Assembly (NCBI GenBank): GCA_016844565.1
Contig: JAENJB010000091.1
Span: forward strand, 1 to 8,368
Direction of reading: 5' to 3'
From: Dehalococcoidia bacterium
Lineage (GTDB): Bacteria > Chloroflexota > Dehalococcoidia > JAENJB01
DNA length: 8,368 nucleotides
A program made the translations under genes and the position numbers. The number at the start of each line of letters is the position of its first letter. Position 1 is the stretch's first letter. Shown here one piece after another: positions 1 through 6,883 of the stretch. The notes below the pieces were generated by a model. The model was given only the letters and a program-made list of their open reading frames with translations, made no database searches and was not told where the DNA came from.

Positions 1-965
1 ATGCCATCAAGGGAGAAGATGAGGCAAGTTACTATAAGCACATCAATACCGCCCTTGATAATAAGCCTCAGCTCACCGTGGATGACGGCGCCGACCTGGT
101 AGCTACCATTCATACCAAGCGCACCGATTTAATCAAAGGCATTATCGGCGGCACTGAGGAAACTACCACAGGTGTTATCCGGCTGCACAGCCTGGAGAAA
201 GAGGGGAAACTCAGGTATCCCATAATTGCCATCAATGATGCTCAGACCAAGTACCTCTTCGATAACCGCTATGGCACCGGGCAGAGCACTATCGATGGCA
301 TCACCCGCGCCACCAACGTGCTCTGGGCGGGGAAGAAGGTGGTGGTCTGTGGCTACGGCTGGTGCGGCAAGGGAATAGCCATGCGGGCCAGGGGGCTGGG
401 CGCCCAGGTGATTGTCACCGAGGTGGACCCGGTGCGCGCCCTGGAGGCGGTGATGGACGGCTTGCAGGTCCTGCCTCTTGTCAAGGCAGCTCGCCTGGGA
501 GACATCTTCATTACGGCTACCGGCAATACCAGTGTCATCGATGAGCCACATTTCCGCGCCCTGAAAAGCGGGGCTATCCTGGCCAATAGCGGCCACTTCA
601 ATGTGGAGATAGACATCCCCGCCCTGCAGTCCCTGTCCACTAGCAGACGCCAGGTCCGTCCCTTTGTCGAAGAGTTCACTCTCTCTGACGGCCGCCTGGT
701 CTTTCTGCTCGGCGAGGGCCGCCTGGTGAACCTGGCGGCTGCCGAGGGGCACCCGGCCAGCGTGATGGATATGAGCTTCGCCAATCAGGCCTTGAGCGTG
801 GAATACGTGAAGACCCATCGCGGGCTGGCGTCGCGGGTGTACCCGGTGCCGGAGGCCATCGACCGGGAGGTGGGGCGTCTGAAGCTGCGTTCCATGGGGC
901 TCTCTATTGACAGATTGACCGGAGAACAGCGAAAATACCTGTCCAGCTGGGAACAAGGCACCTGA
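1..965 (+). CDS. ahcY: Adenosylhomocysteinase (S-adenosyl-L-homocysteine hydrolase), 5'-truncated by the window edge
   Basis: This cytosolic NAD-dependent enzyme splits S-adenosylhomocysteine into homocysteine and adenosine, relieving product inhibition of methyltransferases. The frame is open from base 3, so the gene begins before the window. About 320 residues are visible and roughly 100 N-terminal residues are missing compared with the 415-420 of the short bacterial/archaeal form. Counting visible residues from base 3, the family signatures appear in order: DDGADL (about 27-32), GGTEETTTG (49-57), NDAQTK (78-83), DNRYGTGQS (87-95), the NAD-binding glycine loop GYGWCGKG (117-124), TEVDP, ATGN, NSGHFNVEID (195-204) and NLAAAEGHPASVMDMSF (from 243). 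The protein ends in YLSSWEQGT, as in archaeal and Thermotoga-type enzymes. It lacks the Lys/Tyr-bearing C-terminal tail of the eukaryotic and most bacterial long forms. The stop lies 10 nt before the metK start, so the two are probably one operon. A GTG at 78 is internal and is not the real start. Confidence 0.96.
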   Translation, partial: AIKGEDEASYYKHINTALDNKPQLTVDDGADLVATIHTKRTDLIKGIIGGTEETTTGVIRLHSLEKEGKLRYPIIAINDAQTKYLFDNRYGTGQSTIDGITRATNVLWAGKKVVVCGYGWCGKGIAMRARGLGAQVIVTEVDPVRALEAVMDGLQVLPLVKAARLGDIFITATGNTSVIDEPHFRALKSGAILANSGHFNVEIDIPALQSLSTSRRQVRPFVEEFTLSDGRLVFLLGEGRLVNLAAAEGHPASVMDMSFANQALSVEYVKTHRGLASRVYPVPEAIDREVGRLKLRSMGLSIDRLTGEQRKYLSSWEQGT

Positions 966-970
966 GGAGG
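964..970 (+). promoter_or_regulatory. Ribosome binding site deciding the metK start
   Basis: The strong Shine-Dalgarno stretch GAGGAGG overlaps the ahcY stop codon. It sits five bases before the ATG at 976 but only two before the in-frame TTG at 973. The spacing favours ATG 976 as the metK start and suggests translational coupling to ahcY. Confidence 0.75.
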
Positions 971-975
971 AATTG

Positions 976-2190
976 ATGAACAGCTCTCTCATGGACTCAC
1001 CGTCCTATTTCTTTACCTCGGAGTCGGTTACCGAGGGGCACCCGGACAAGCTCTGCGACCAGATTTCGGACGGTGTCCTGGATGATATCTATTCCAAAGA
1101 CCCCTATGCCCGCGTGGCCTGTGAAACGGCAGTAACCACCGGTCTGGTGATTGTCATGGGGGAGATCACCTGCGAGTGCTATGTAGATGTTCCTGAAATA
1201 GTGCGCCGGGTGATCCGCGACGCAGGCTATACCAGGCCGGAGTACGGCTTTGATTACCAGAGCTGCGGGGTTATGGTATCAATCAAGGAGCAGTCTCCCG
1301 ACATCTCCGTGGGCGTGGACGCCTCCCTGGAATCGAGGATGAAGGAGGCGCTCGATAGCAACCTGGATAAGCTGGGCGCGGGCGACCAGGGGATGATGGT
1401 GGGTTATGCCTGCACCGAGACCCCCGAGTTCATGCCCCTGCCCATCTCCCTGGCGCACGCCGTTTGCCGGCGTCTGGCCCAGGTGAGGAAGGAGGGTGTG
1501 CTGCCCTACCTGAGGCCGGACGGCAAGTCCCAGGTAACGGTGGAGTACTCACATGGTGTTCCCAAGATGGTGGACACGGTGCTGGTAGGCGCTCAGCACA
1601 ACCCCGACGTTAGATATGATAAGCTGAAGGAGGACGTCATCGGCGAGGTGGTGAAGAAGTCGATTCCTGAGAGCCTCCTCGACAGCAAGACCAAATACAT
1701 GGTCAACACCACGGGCGTTTTTGTCACCGGCGGCCCGGTGGCCGATACCGGAGTGACCGGGCGGAAGATACTTGTGGACACCTACGGCGGTTTCGCCCGG
1801 GTGGGTGGGGGGTGTTTCTCGGGCAAGGACCCGACCAAGGTAGACCGCTCGGGTGCCTATGCCGCTCGCTATGTGGCCAAGAACGTGGTGGCTGCCGGTC
1901 TGGCGGACAGGTTTGAGCTGCAGGTCGCCTACGCCATCGGCGTGGCGCGCCCGCTATCCATCTCCTTTGAGACTTTCGGCACCGGCAGGGTGAGCGACGA
2001 GGTCATTCACAAGCTGATAAGCAAGCACTTCGACCTCCGCCCGGCGGCCATCATCCAGACTCTGGACCTGCGGCATCCCATCTATCGTGCTACGGCCAGC
2101 TATGGGCACTTCGGTCGAAACGAGCCCGGCTTCACCTGGGAAAAGACGGACAAGGCCGCTCTGCTGCGGAAAGAAGCGGGGCTGAAGTAA
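976..2190 (+). CDS. metK: S-adenosylmethionine synthetase (methionine adenosyltransferase)
   Basis: It makes S-adenosylmethionine from methionine and ATP, hydrolysing the resulting triphosphate, and acts in the cytosol as a homotetramer or dimer. Started at ATG 976 it is 404 residues, slightly longer than the usual 380-400. Visible signatures are FTSESVTEGHPDK (residues 13-25, with the His and Asp of the active site), GAGDQG (134-139, first family signature), and the second signature region with TGVTGRKILVDTYGG followed by GGGCFSGKDPTKVDRS (277-292), the phosphate- and metal-binding loop. The loop reads GGGCFSGKD where most homologues have GGGAFSGKD, so Cys280 replaces a small residue; I see no other departure from the family. 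The start is chosen by the GAGGAGG at 964-970; a TTG at 973 is possible but too close to it. With ahcY upstream it forms a SAM-cycle pair: MetK supplies the methyl donor and AhcY removes the spent product. Confidence 0.97.
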   Translation: MNSSLMDSPSYFFTSESVTEGHPDKLCDQISDGVLDDIYSKDPYARVACETAVTTGLVIVMGEITCECYVDVPEIVRRVIRDAGYTRPEYGFDYQSCGVMVSIKEQSPDISVGVDASLESRMKEALDSNLDKLGAGDQGMMVGYACTETPEFMPLPISLAHAVCRRLAQVRKEGVLPYLRPDGKSQVTVEYSHGVPKMVDTVLVGAQHNPDVRYDKLKEDVIGEVVKKSIPESLLDSKTKYMVNTTGVFVTGGPVADTGVTGRKILVDTYGGFARVGGGCFSGKDPTKVDRSGAYAARYVAKNVVAAGLADRFELQVAYAIGVARPLSISFETFGTGRVSDEVIHKLISKHFDLRPAAIIQTLDLRHPIYRATASYGHFGRNEPGFTWEKTDKAALLRKEAGLK

Positions 2191-2210
2191 CGAAAGGCCT
2201 TGCCTTAAAT

Positions 2211-2310
2211 GTCATTCTGAGGAGCGAAGCGACGAAGAATCTCAGGGTGGGGGCTATGTTGCCCAGATAGGCCCTACCGCTCCGAGATCCTTCGCTTCGC
2301 TCAGGATGAC
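2211..2310. repeat. Intergenic palindromic repeat, family A copy 1 (MITE/REP-like)
   Basis: Two long imperfect inverted arms enclose a short core. The left arm (2211-2243) begins GTCATTCTGAGGAGCGAAGC; the right arm (2284-2310), read on the other strand, begins GTCATCCTGAGCGAAGCGAA. The RNA would fold into a long hairpin just after metK, so the element may end or attenuate transcription of ahcY-metK. The left arm plus the four preceding bases (2207-2243) matches 34 of 37 positions of 4822-4858 read in reverse, which shows that this is a dispersed family. No transposase is visible, so any movement would be driven from elsewhere. Confidence 0.88.
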
Positions 2311-2362
2311 AGGGAGACGGCACTTTTGGGGCAAAGCCAAGTAGAAAGGGAAGTGGGCAGGG

Positions 2363-3677
2363 TTGAAAGCTAATCCTATTAAGTTTGGCACGGATGGCTG
2401 GCGTGCGGTAATCGCCGAGGACTTCACCTTCGATAACGTGCGTATCTGCGCCCAGGCTTCGGCGGACTATGTAAAGCAGGCGGGCCTGGCCGCAAGGGGA
2501 ATGGTCATCGGCTACGACACCCGCTTTGCCTCGGAGCGTTTTGCGGCGGCGGCCGCGGAAGTGCTGGCCGCCAACGGCATTAAGGTCTATCTTTGCCCGA
2601 AGCCCACTCCTACTCCGGTGCTGAGCTACGGCATTGTAGCGCTCCAGGCCGGGGGCGGCATCATCATCACCGCCAGCCACAATCCCGGCGAGTGGGTGAT
2701 CACCGAGCTGGAAAAGCACGTCTCACGACGCTTTCCTCAAGGTGAGATGAAGCGAGTGCCGATGGTGGAGGCCCTCAAGAAAGGTCTGGTCCAGTATGAG
2801 GACCTGGCGCCGGTCTACGTCGAGCAGGTGGCCCGTCTGGTTGACATCGAAGCGATACGGAGATCGGGTCTGCTGGTGGTCAACGACTCGATGTACGGGG
2901 CGGGCATAGGGTATTTCCGGCGGTGCCTCAGGGGCGGCTCCCTGAAGCTAGTGGAAATGAACGGACGGCGCAACCCCCTTTTCCCGGGGATCCATCCTGA
3001 GCCGATTATGCCCCATCTCAGCAAGCTGGCTCGACGGGTGAGGGGGCTGGGAGCGTCGGTGGGGCTGGCCAGCCCTGCTGGCCCTTTATTTCCTGGAGGT
3101 CAGGGGTGTGCGCGGGCCGCTGGTCAAGACCTTAACCAGTGGGGCCATGCTGTATAAGCTGGGGAAGCTCTACAGCGTGCCGGTCTATGATACGCCGGTG
3201 GGTTTCAAATATGTGGCTCCCCTGATGATGGAGAAGGATGCTTTTATCGGTGGGGAGGAGAGCGGGGGCTACGGCTTCCGCGGGCATGTCCCAGAACGCG
3301 ATGGCATACTGGCGGGGTTGTTCTTCCTGGATTTCATGGTGAAGACGGGGAAATCTCCATCCCAATTGCTGGACTATCTCTATTCAAAAGTGGGACCGCA
3401 CTACTACAAGCGGCTCGACTTTCCCTTCTCTCCGGAGTCACGCCCGTCCATCGAGGAGCGCCTTAATCGGAACCGGCCGGGATCCATACAAGGAACGAAG
3501 ATAGAGAAGATAGACACGCGCGATGGCTTTCACTATCTCTTGACGGATGGGTCATGGTTACTGATACGCTTTTCGGGGACCGAGCCGCTCATTCGCGTCT
3601 ATGCCGAGAGCGACAGCCTGGCGCGGGTGGACAGGATGCTTGAGGTGGGGAAGGAACTGGTGGGGGTGGGGAAATGA
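2363..3677 (+). pseudogene. Phosphoglucomutase/phosphomannomutase (alpha-D-phosphohexomutase), broken by two internal deletions, one frameshifting
   Basis: The family moves phosphate between C6 and C1 of glucose or mannose through a phosphoserine enzyme. The N-terminal part starts at TTG 2363 (first start after an in-frame stop at 2342; weak ribosome binding site) and shows KFGTDGWRAVIAEDF and the catalytic-serine motif TASHNP. After ASHNPGEW the text jumps straight to VITELEK; the usual NGFK-type segment of about 15 residues is missing in frame. Domain 2 continues (MYGAGIGYFRR, NPLFPGIHPEPI) to GASVGLA near 3070. There the Mg-binding DGDADR loop and the following 20 or so residues are absent, and the family sequence resumes one frame over at about 3072 (ALLALYFLEVRG, GPLVKT, TPVGFKYVA, GGEESGGYGFRGH, PERDG, and the phosphate-binding RFSGTEPLIRVY) to the stop at 3677. 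The total is about 437 codons against about 470 normally. The 3' part could restart at GTG 3108 behind GGAGG (3095-3099), giving a 189-residue piece without an active-site serine. Assembly error is the main alternative to true decay. Confidence 0.85.
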
Positions 3678-4738
3678 ACACCCTCGACGACCTTCAGGCC
3701 ATAGCCAAGCTGGACAGGCTCGGCATGAGGGGCTACATTCAGGCTTGGCCGGAGCAGCTGCGGCGGGGGTGGCGGGATGTCGCCAGGTTTCCTCTTCCCG
3801 AGGGCTACGGAGCGGTCAGCCGGGTGGTTATTCTAGGCATGGGGGGCTCGGCCATCGGTGGGGACCTGGTGAGGCGGCTTGTCGCCGGCGAGAGCCGGGT
3901 GCCTGTGGTCGTTCACCGCGATTACGACCTGCCGGCTTTTGTGGATGCCAACTCGCTGGTTATCGCCTCCAGCTACTCCGGCAATACGGAGGAGGTGCTG
4001 ACGGCCCTGTCGCAGGCCGCCAGGCTGGGCGCCCGCCGGATAGCCATCTCATCGGGAGGCAAGCTGGCCGAAGTAGCCGCACAGGAGGGGATTCCCTACT
4101 TCCGTTTTGGGTATCAGGCGCCGCCGCGCGCCGGTCTGGGATATGGTTTTGCCGCTCTGCTGGGACTGCTATGCCGCCTGGGGTTGGTGAAGGACAGGTC
4201 AGCCGAGATAGCAGAGACGGTCAAGGTGCTGGAGAGGGTCTGCTGGGAGATGAACGAGAACATGCCGGCGGACCGGAATCTCGCCAAGAAACTGGCCGGG
4301 AAACTTCATGGCCGCCTGATAGTGGTCTATGGCGCCGGACTGCTCTCCGAGGTAGCTTTCCGCTGGAAGACGCAGTTCAACGAGAACAGCAAGGCGTGGG
4401 CCTTCTGCGAGCAACTACCCGAGCTGAACCACAACGCCGTGCTGGGCTACGAGTTTCCCAAAGAGATAACTCGAAATGCCTGTGTCATTCTGCTCCGTTC
4501 CCCTCTGCTTCACCCTCGCCATCTGCTGCGCCAGCAGGTGACCGCCGAACTTCTGGGACGGGCGGGGGTGGTCTACGATATTGTGGAGGGGGAAGGACAG
4601 AGCCCCCTGAGCCAGATGATGACTTCAACGGTCATTGGCGACTATGTGAGCTACTACCTCTCTCTTCTGAACAAGACGGATCCCGGCCCAGTGCCGTCCA
4701 TAGACTATTTGAAGAAGCGGCTGGAAGAGGAAAAGTAG
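3674..4738 (+). CDS. Bifunctional phosphoglucose/phosphomannose isomerase
   Basis: It interconverts fructose-6-phosphate with glucose-6-phosphate and with mannose-6-phosphate, linking glycolysis/gluconeogenesis to nucleotide-sugar synthesis. The protein is 354 residues and has two SIS (sugar isomerase) domains. The first carries GMGGSAIGGDL (residues 55-65) and the phosphate-binding SYSGNTEE (100-107). APPRAGLGYGF at the interdomain linker is typical of the family. The second domain has FNENSK with Glu237, PELNHN with His253, and a C-terminal IDYLKKRLE with Lys347. By comparison with the Pyrobaculum enzyme these are the likely base, ring-opening histidine and lysine. The ATG overlaps the stop of the mutase frame (ATGA, four bases) behind a G-rich ribosome binding site, so translation is probably coupled to the 3' part of the broken mutase. 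The pathway link is direct, because the mutase would use the hexose-6-phosphates made here. The gene is intact, with no sign of decay. Confidence 0.93.
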   Translation: MNTLDDLQAIAKLDRLGMRGYIQAWPEQLRRGWRDVARFPLPEGYGAVSRVVILGMGGSAIGGDLVRRLVAGESRVPVVVHRDYDLPAFVDANSLVIASSYSGNTEEVLTALSQAARLGARRIAISSGGKLAEVAAQEGIPYFRFGYQAPPRAGLGYGFAALLGLLCRLGLVKDRSAEIAETVKVLERVCWEMNENMPADRNLAKKLAGKLHGRLIVVYGAGLLSEVAFRWKTQFNENSKAWAFCEQLPELNHNAVLGYEFPKEITRNACVILLRSPLLHPRHLLRQQVTAELLGRAGVVYDIVEGEGQSPLSQMMTSTVIGDYVSYYLSLLNKTDPGPVPSIDYLKKRLEEEK

Positions 4739-4777
4739 GGCGGTGTATCTAACGCTTCGTTGGCCGGTTCAATCGGT

Positions 4778-4854
4778 GTCATTCTGAACGAAGTGAAGAA
4801 TCCGCCCCCTTACGACGACAACGGATTCTTCGTCGCTACGCTCCTCAGAATGAC
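4778..4854. repeat. Intergenic palindromic repeat, family A copy 2, between convergent genes
   Basis: The left arm begins GTCATTCTGAACGAAGTGAA (4778) and the right arm, read on the other strand, begins GTCATTCTGAGGAGCGTAGC (ending at 4854). Nearly the whole 77-bp element folds into one hairpin with a short loop (about CCCCCTTACGACGACAA). Its right arm is the counterpart of the left arm of the copy at 2211, so it lies in the opposite orientation. It fills the gap between the isomerase stop (4738) and the ubiD stop (4895), which point at each other, and may serve as a bidirectional terminator. That role is inference, because no clear T-tract follows the hairpin. Confidence 0.88.
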
Positions 4855-4894
4855 ATTTGACCGGAATCGCTAATGGTATTTGCGGGATACCATA

Positions 4895-6331
4895 CTAAAG
4901 GTTCAGCTCCTTCCCAAACCTTCTCTTCAGTCCAGCCACCACGTCCTCATCAAGCCCGATGACCTCAGGGAACTGGTCTTTCCACTCCCAGGGCCTCACC
5001 GCGGTGATGAGAGCGCGCGATGCGAACAGGCCGGCGGTCGGCTTCTTGATGACCGGGTCGAGAGGTGTGCTGCGCACGCGGCGTATGATGTCCAGGTCCT
5101 TCTCGGGGTCCGAGCGGGTGCAGAGCGCCCATACCACCTGATTGATATCAGTGACATCTATGTCCTCGTCCACCACGATGACGTATCGCCCTCCCAGCCC
5201 TGCGCGGGCCGAAAGCTCGGACGCGTACAAGGCCGCCTGCTTGGCGTGCCCGGCGAAGCGCTGCTTTATGGCGATGGTGACGAAGAAGTAGCCCGGACCC
5301 GACTCGTGAAGCCACACGGCCTTGACGTCGGGGACGCCCAGTTTCGCCAGCTCCATCTCGATCAGCAGGCTGCCTATCAGGGACAGGTGGTAGCTGCCGT
5401 CATCGGGCGGGCGGCTCGGGGGCGCGCCGTTCAGTATCGGGTCGTGGCGGTAGTAAACCCGCTCCACCTCGATGATGGGGTTCTGCCTCTCGCCGCTGGC
5501 GTAGTAGCCCGTGTATTCGCCGAAGGGTCCTTCGGGCATGGTCTTGCCTGGCGGGCACCAGCCGGCGATGACGATTTCGCTGTCGGCGGGCATGGGCAGT
5601 CCGGTCACCTCCTCCTCGATGACATCTACTGGCTGGCCCCTCATGGCGCCGAGATAGTTGTACTCCACGCCCATTGGCAGGGAGAGGGTGGAGGCGGCGA
5701 AGACCAGCGGGTTGTGGCCGAGGGAGAGGAGGATGGGCGCCTTCTGTCCGCGTGCATGGTATTTCTCGAAATGCAGCCGGCCGTGCTTGCCGGGAGAGAT
5801 ATGGAAGCCGAGGGTGTTCTCGTTCTGGACCATTACCCTGTAGGTGCCGAGATTGAGTTCATTGGTCTCCGGGTCACGCGTCACCATTGTATGGCCCGTG
5901 CCGATATACCTGCCGCCGTCCTTCTTGTGCCATTTCGGGGCCGGGAACTGAAGGACGTTGATGTCCTTGCCCTTCTTGATGTTCTGCAGGACCGGCCCCT
6001 CGCTGACCACCCGGGGCTTAAAACTGTCCAGGTTGGCGAGCCAGTACTTCAGCTTCTGCCTGGCGGCGTCGATCATCTCCTGCTGGGTGCCATCGGCCGG
6101 CAGCCCCAGGGTGAGGGCCACGCGCCGGGGGGTGAGGATGGCCCCGGTGAGCACCCGGAAGCCGGGAGGGTAGCCAGGAATCTTGTCAAAAAGAAGGGCC
6201 GGAGCATTCCTCCGCTGGCTGTTGAGGGCGGTGAGATTGCCGATCTCCAGGTCCCAGTGGACCCCCTCCAGTTTCTTAAGCTCTCCCTCCTTCTCGATCC
6301 GTTCCAGCCATGCCCTCAGGTCCTCGGTCAT
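4895..6331 (-). CDS. UbiD-family prenylated-FMN-dependent decarboxylase
   Basis: UbiD enzymes reversibly decarboxylate aromatic or alpha,beta-unsaturated acids using prenylated FMN made by a UbiX partner; no ubiX lies in this window. The protein is 478 residues, within the family's normal 450-500. Compared with fungal Fdc1, the catalytic Glu-Arg-Glu set is present: Arg165 in NLGTYR, and Glu267 and Glu272 in PEGPFGEY. The metal/cofactor ligands also seem present: Asn160, His183 in GFHISPGKH, and probably Glu223 in GVEYNYLG. The ATG at 6331 is preceded by AGGAGG at 6343-6338 with six bases between, which fixes the start. The gene stands alone on the minus strand, convergent with the isomerase. 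Its substrate cannot be read from the sequence; an aromatic acid decarboxylase (or, in reverse, carboxylase) in an anaerobe is plausible. A role in ubiquinone synthesis is unlikely if the host is an anaerobic Chloroflexota. Confidence 0.92.
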   Translation of the reverse strand: MTEDLRAWLERIEKEGELKKLEGVHWDLEIGNLTALNSQRRNAPALLFDKIPGYPPGFRVLTGAILTPRRVALTLGLPADGTQQEMIDAARQKLKYWLANLDSFKPRVVSEGPVLQNIKKGKDINVLQFPAPKWHKKDGGRYIGTGHTMVTRDPETNELNLGTYRVMVQNENTLGFHISPGKHGRLHFEKYHARGQKAPILLSLGHNPLVFAASTLSLPMGVEYNYLGAMRGQPVDVIEEEVTGLPMPADSEIVIAGWCPPGKTMPEGPFGEYTGYYASGERQNPIIEVERVYYRHDPILNGAPPSRPPDDGSYHLSLIGSLLIEMELAKLGVPDVKAVWLHESGPGYFFVTIAIKQRFAGHAKQAALYASELSARAGLGGRYVIVVDEDIDVTDINQVVWALCTRSDPEKDLDIIRRVRSTPLDPVIKKPTAGLFASRALITAVRPWEWKDQFPEVIGLDEDVVAGLKRRFGKELNL

Positions 6332-6337
6332 GATGGC

Positions 6338-6343
6338 CCTCCT
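6338..6343 (-). promoter_or_regulatory. Ribosome binding site of the ubiD-family gene
   Basis: AGGAGG on the minus strand, six bases before the ATG at 6331, is a near-perfect Shine-Dalgarno site and decides the start. I see no convincing -35/-10 pair between it and the repeat at 6383. Confidence 0.75.
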
Positions 6344-6382
6344 TTGTCGAAGCGTCCAGAAGAGTTAGAACCACGCAAGCCT

Positions 6383-6512
6383 GTCATTGCGAGGCCCGAC
6401 TTGGTCGGGCCGAAGCAATCTCATAACATCTCTTCTGAGATTGCCATGTCGTCTCGCCTTCAGCGGGCACTCAACGCAGCCCGCCTAGAGGCGGAGCCCG
6501 GAGGCAATCTCC
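6383..6512. repeat. Intergenic palindromic repeat, family B (GTCATTGCGAGG type), composite and partly decayed
   Basis: It begins GTCATTGCGAGG (6383), contains a perfect 8-bp hairpin with a 3-base loop (6393-6411, GGCCCGAC/GTCGGGCC), then GAAGCAATCTC (to 6422). The inverted partner GAGATTGCC follows at 6437-6445 and a further GGAGGCAATCTCC at 6500-6512. The expected closing arm ending in CGCAATGAC is missing, so the right side is degraded or is a merger of two copies. It differs in sequence from the copies at 2211 and 4778. It lies upstream of the ubiD-family gene, where a hairpin could insulate that gene from readthrough. Confidence 0.75.
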
Positions 6513-6883
6513 TGCGCTCTTACAGCGCCACATCTCGGGACTTTTGCAGTCTATGGCAGCATGGCACGAAAGTCAATGCCAGGGTGGTAACCGGGCGCCG
6601 GGATGTTGGAAATGCCACAGGTCCATCTCCCGAGGCGATGCCCCTGCTGTCATCAGCGGGGTTTCCTGGAATAGCCGACAGGCTGACGGTATGTGTAGCC
6701 GGAAAGAAATCCAGGCTCGGCAGACGGGGAGATTGAGCAGGGTTGAACTCGGGCTGAACGCATATTTTGGCGATGTGCCTGGTCTTCGCACCGCGGAACT
6801 GTGGTGCGGACTATCGAAAATGTGGTGTCAAACCCTTAATCATGCTTCGATTTCCCGTTCAAATCGCGACCGCACTGTAGAAC
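6513..6883. other. Stretch without a recognisable gene
   Basis: The open frames here on both strands are short and show no motif or family resemblance that I recognise, and none has a good ribosome binding site. Both neighbours are degenerate (a repeat and a broken phosphatase), so this is probably eroded sequence. The missing N-terminal RHG-containing part of the phosphatase would be expected near its right end, but I cannot find it. Confidence 0.5.

Noticed and set aside
129..992. A 287-codon open frame on the - strand
   Set aside because: It is antisense to ahcY and has no recognisable motifs.
3060..3110. Programmed ribosomal frameshift joining the two mutase halves
   Set aside because: The family residues around DGDADR are missing, so a shift alone would not restore the enzyme; no slippery heptamer or downstream structure stands out.
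3601..4752. A 383-codon + strand open frame overlapping the isomerase
   Set aside because: It is a +1 shadow of the mutase end and the isomerase gene, with Gly/Arg-rich translation and no family features.
2211..6512. CRISPR array
   Set aside because: The repeats are few, unevenly spaced, in mixed orientation and of two families; there are no regular spacers and no cas genes.
4880..6736. A 618-codon open frame on the + strand
   Set aside because: It lies antisense to the clearly real ubiD-family gene, has no family resemblance and low-complexity stretches, and arises from GC-rich codon bias.
6850..6880. GTTCAAATC resembling a tRNA T-loop
   Set aside because: The flanking bases do not form a T stem and no acceptor or anticodon arm can be built around it.
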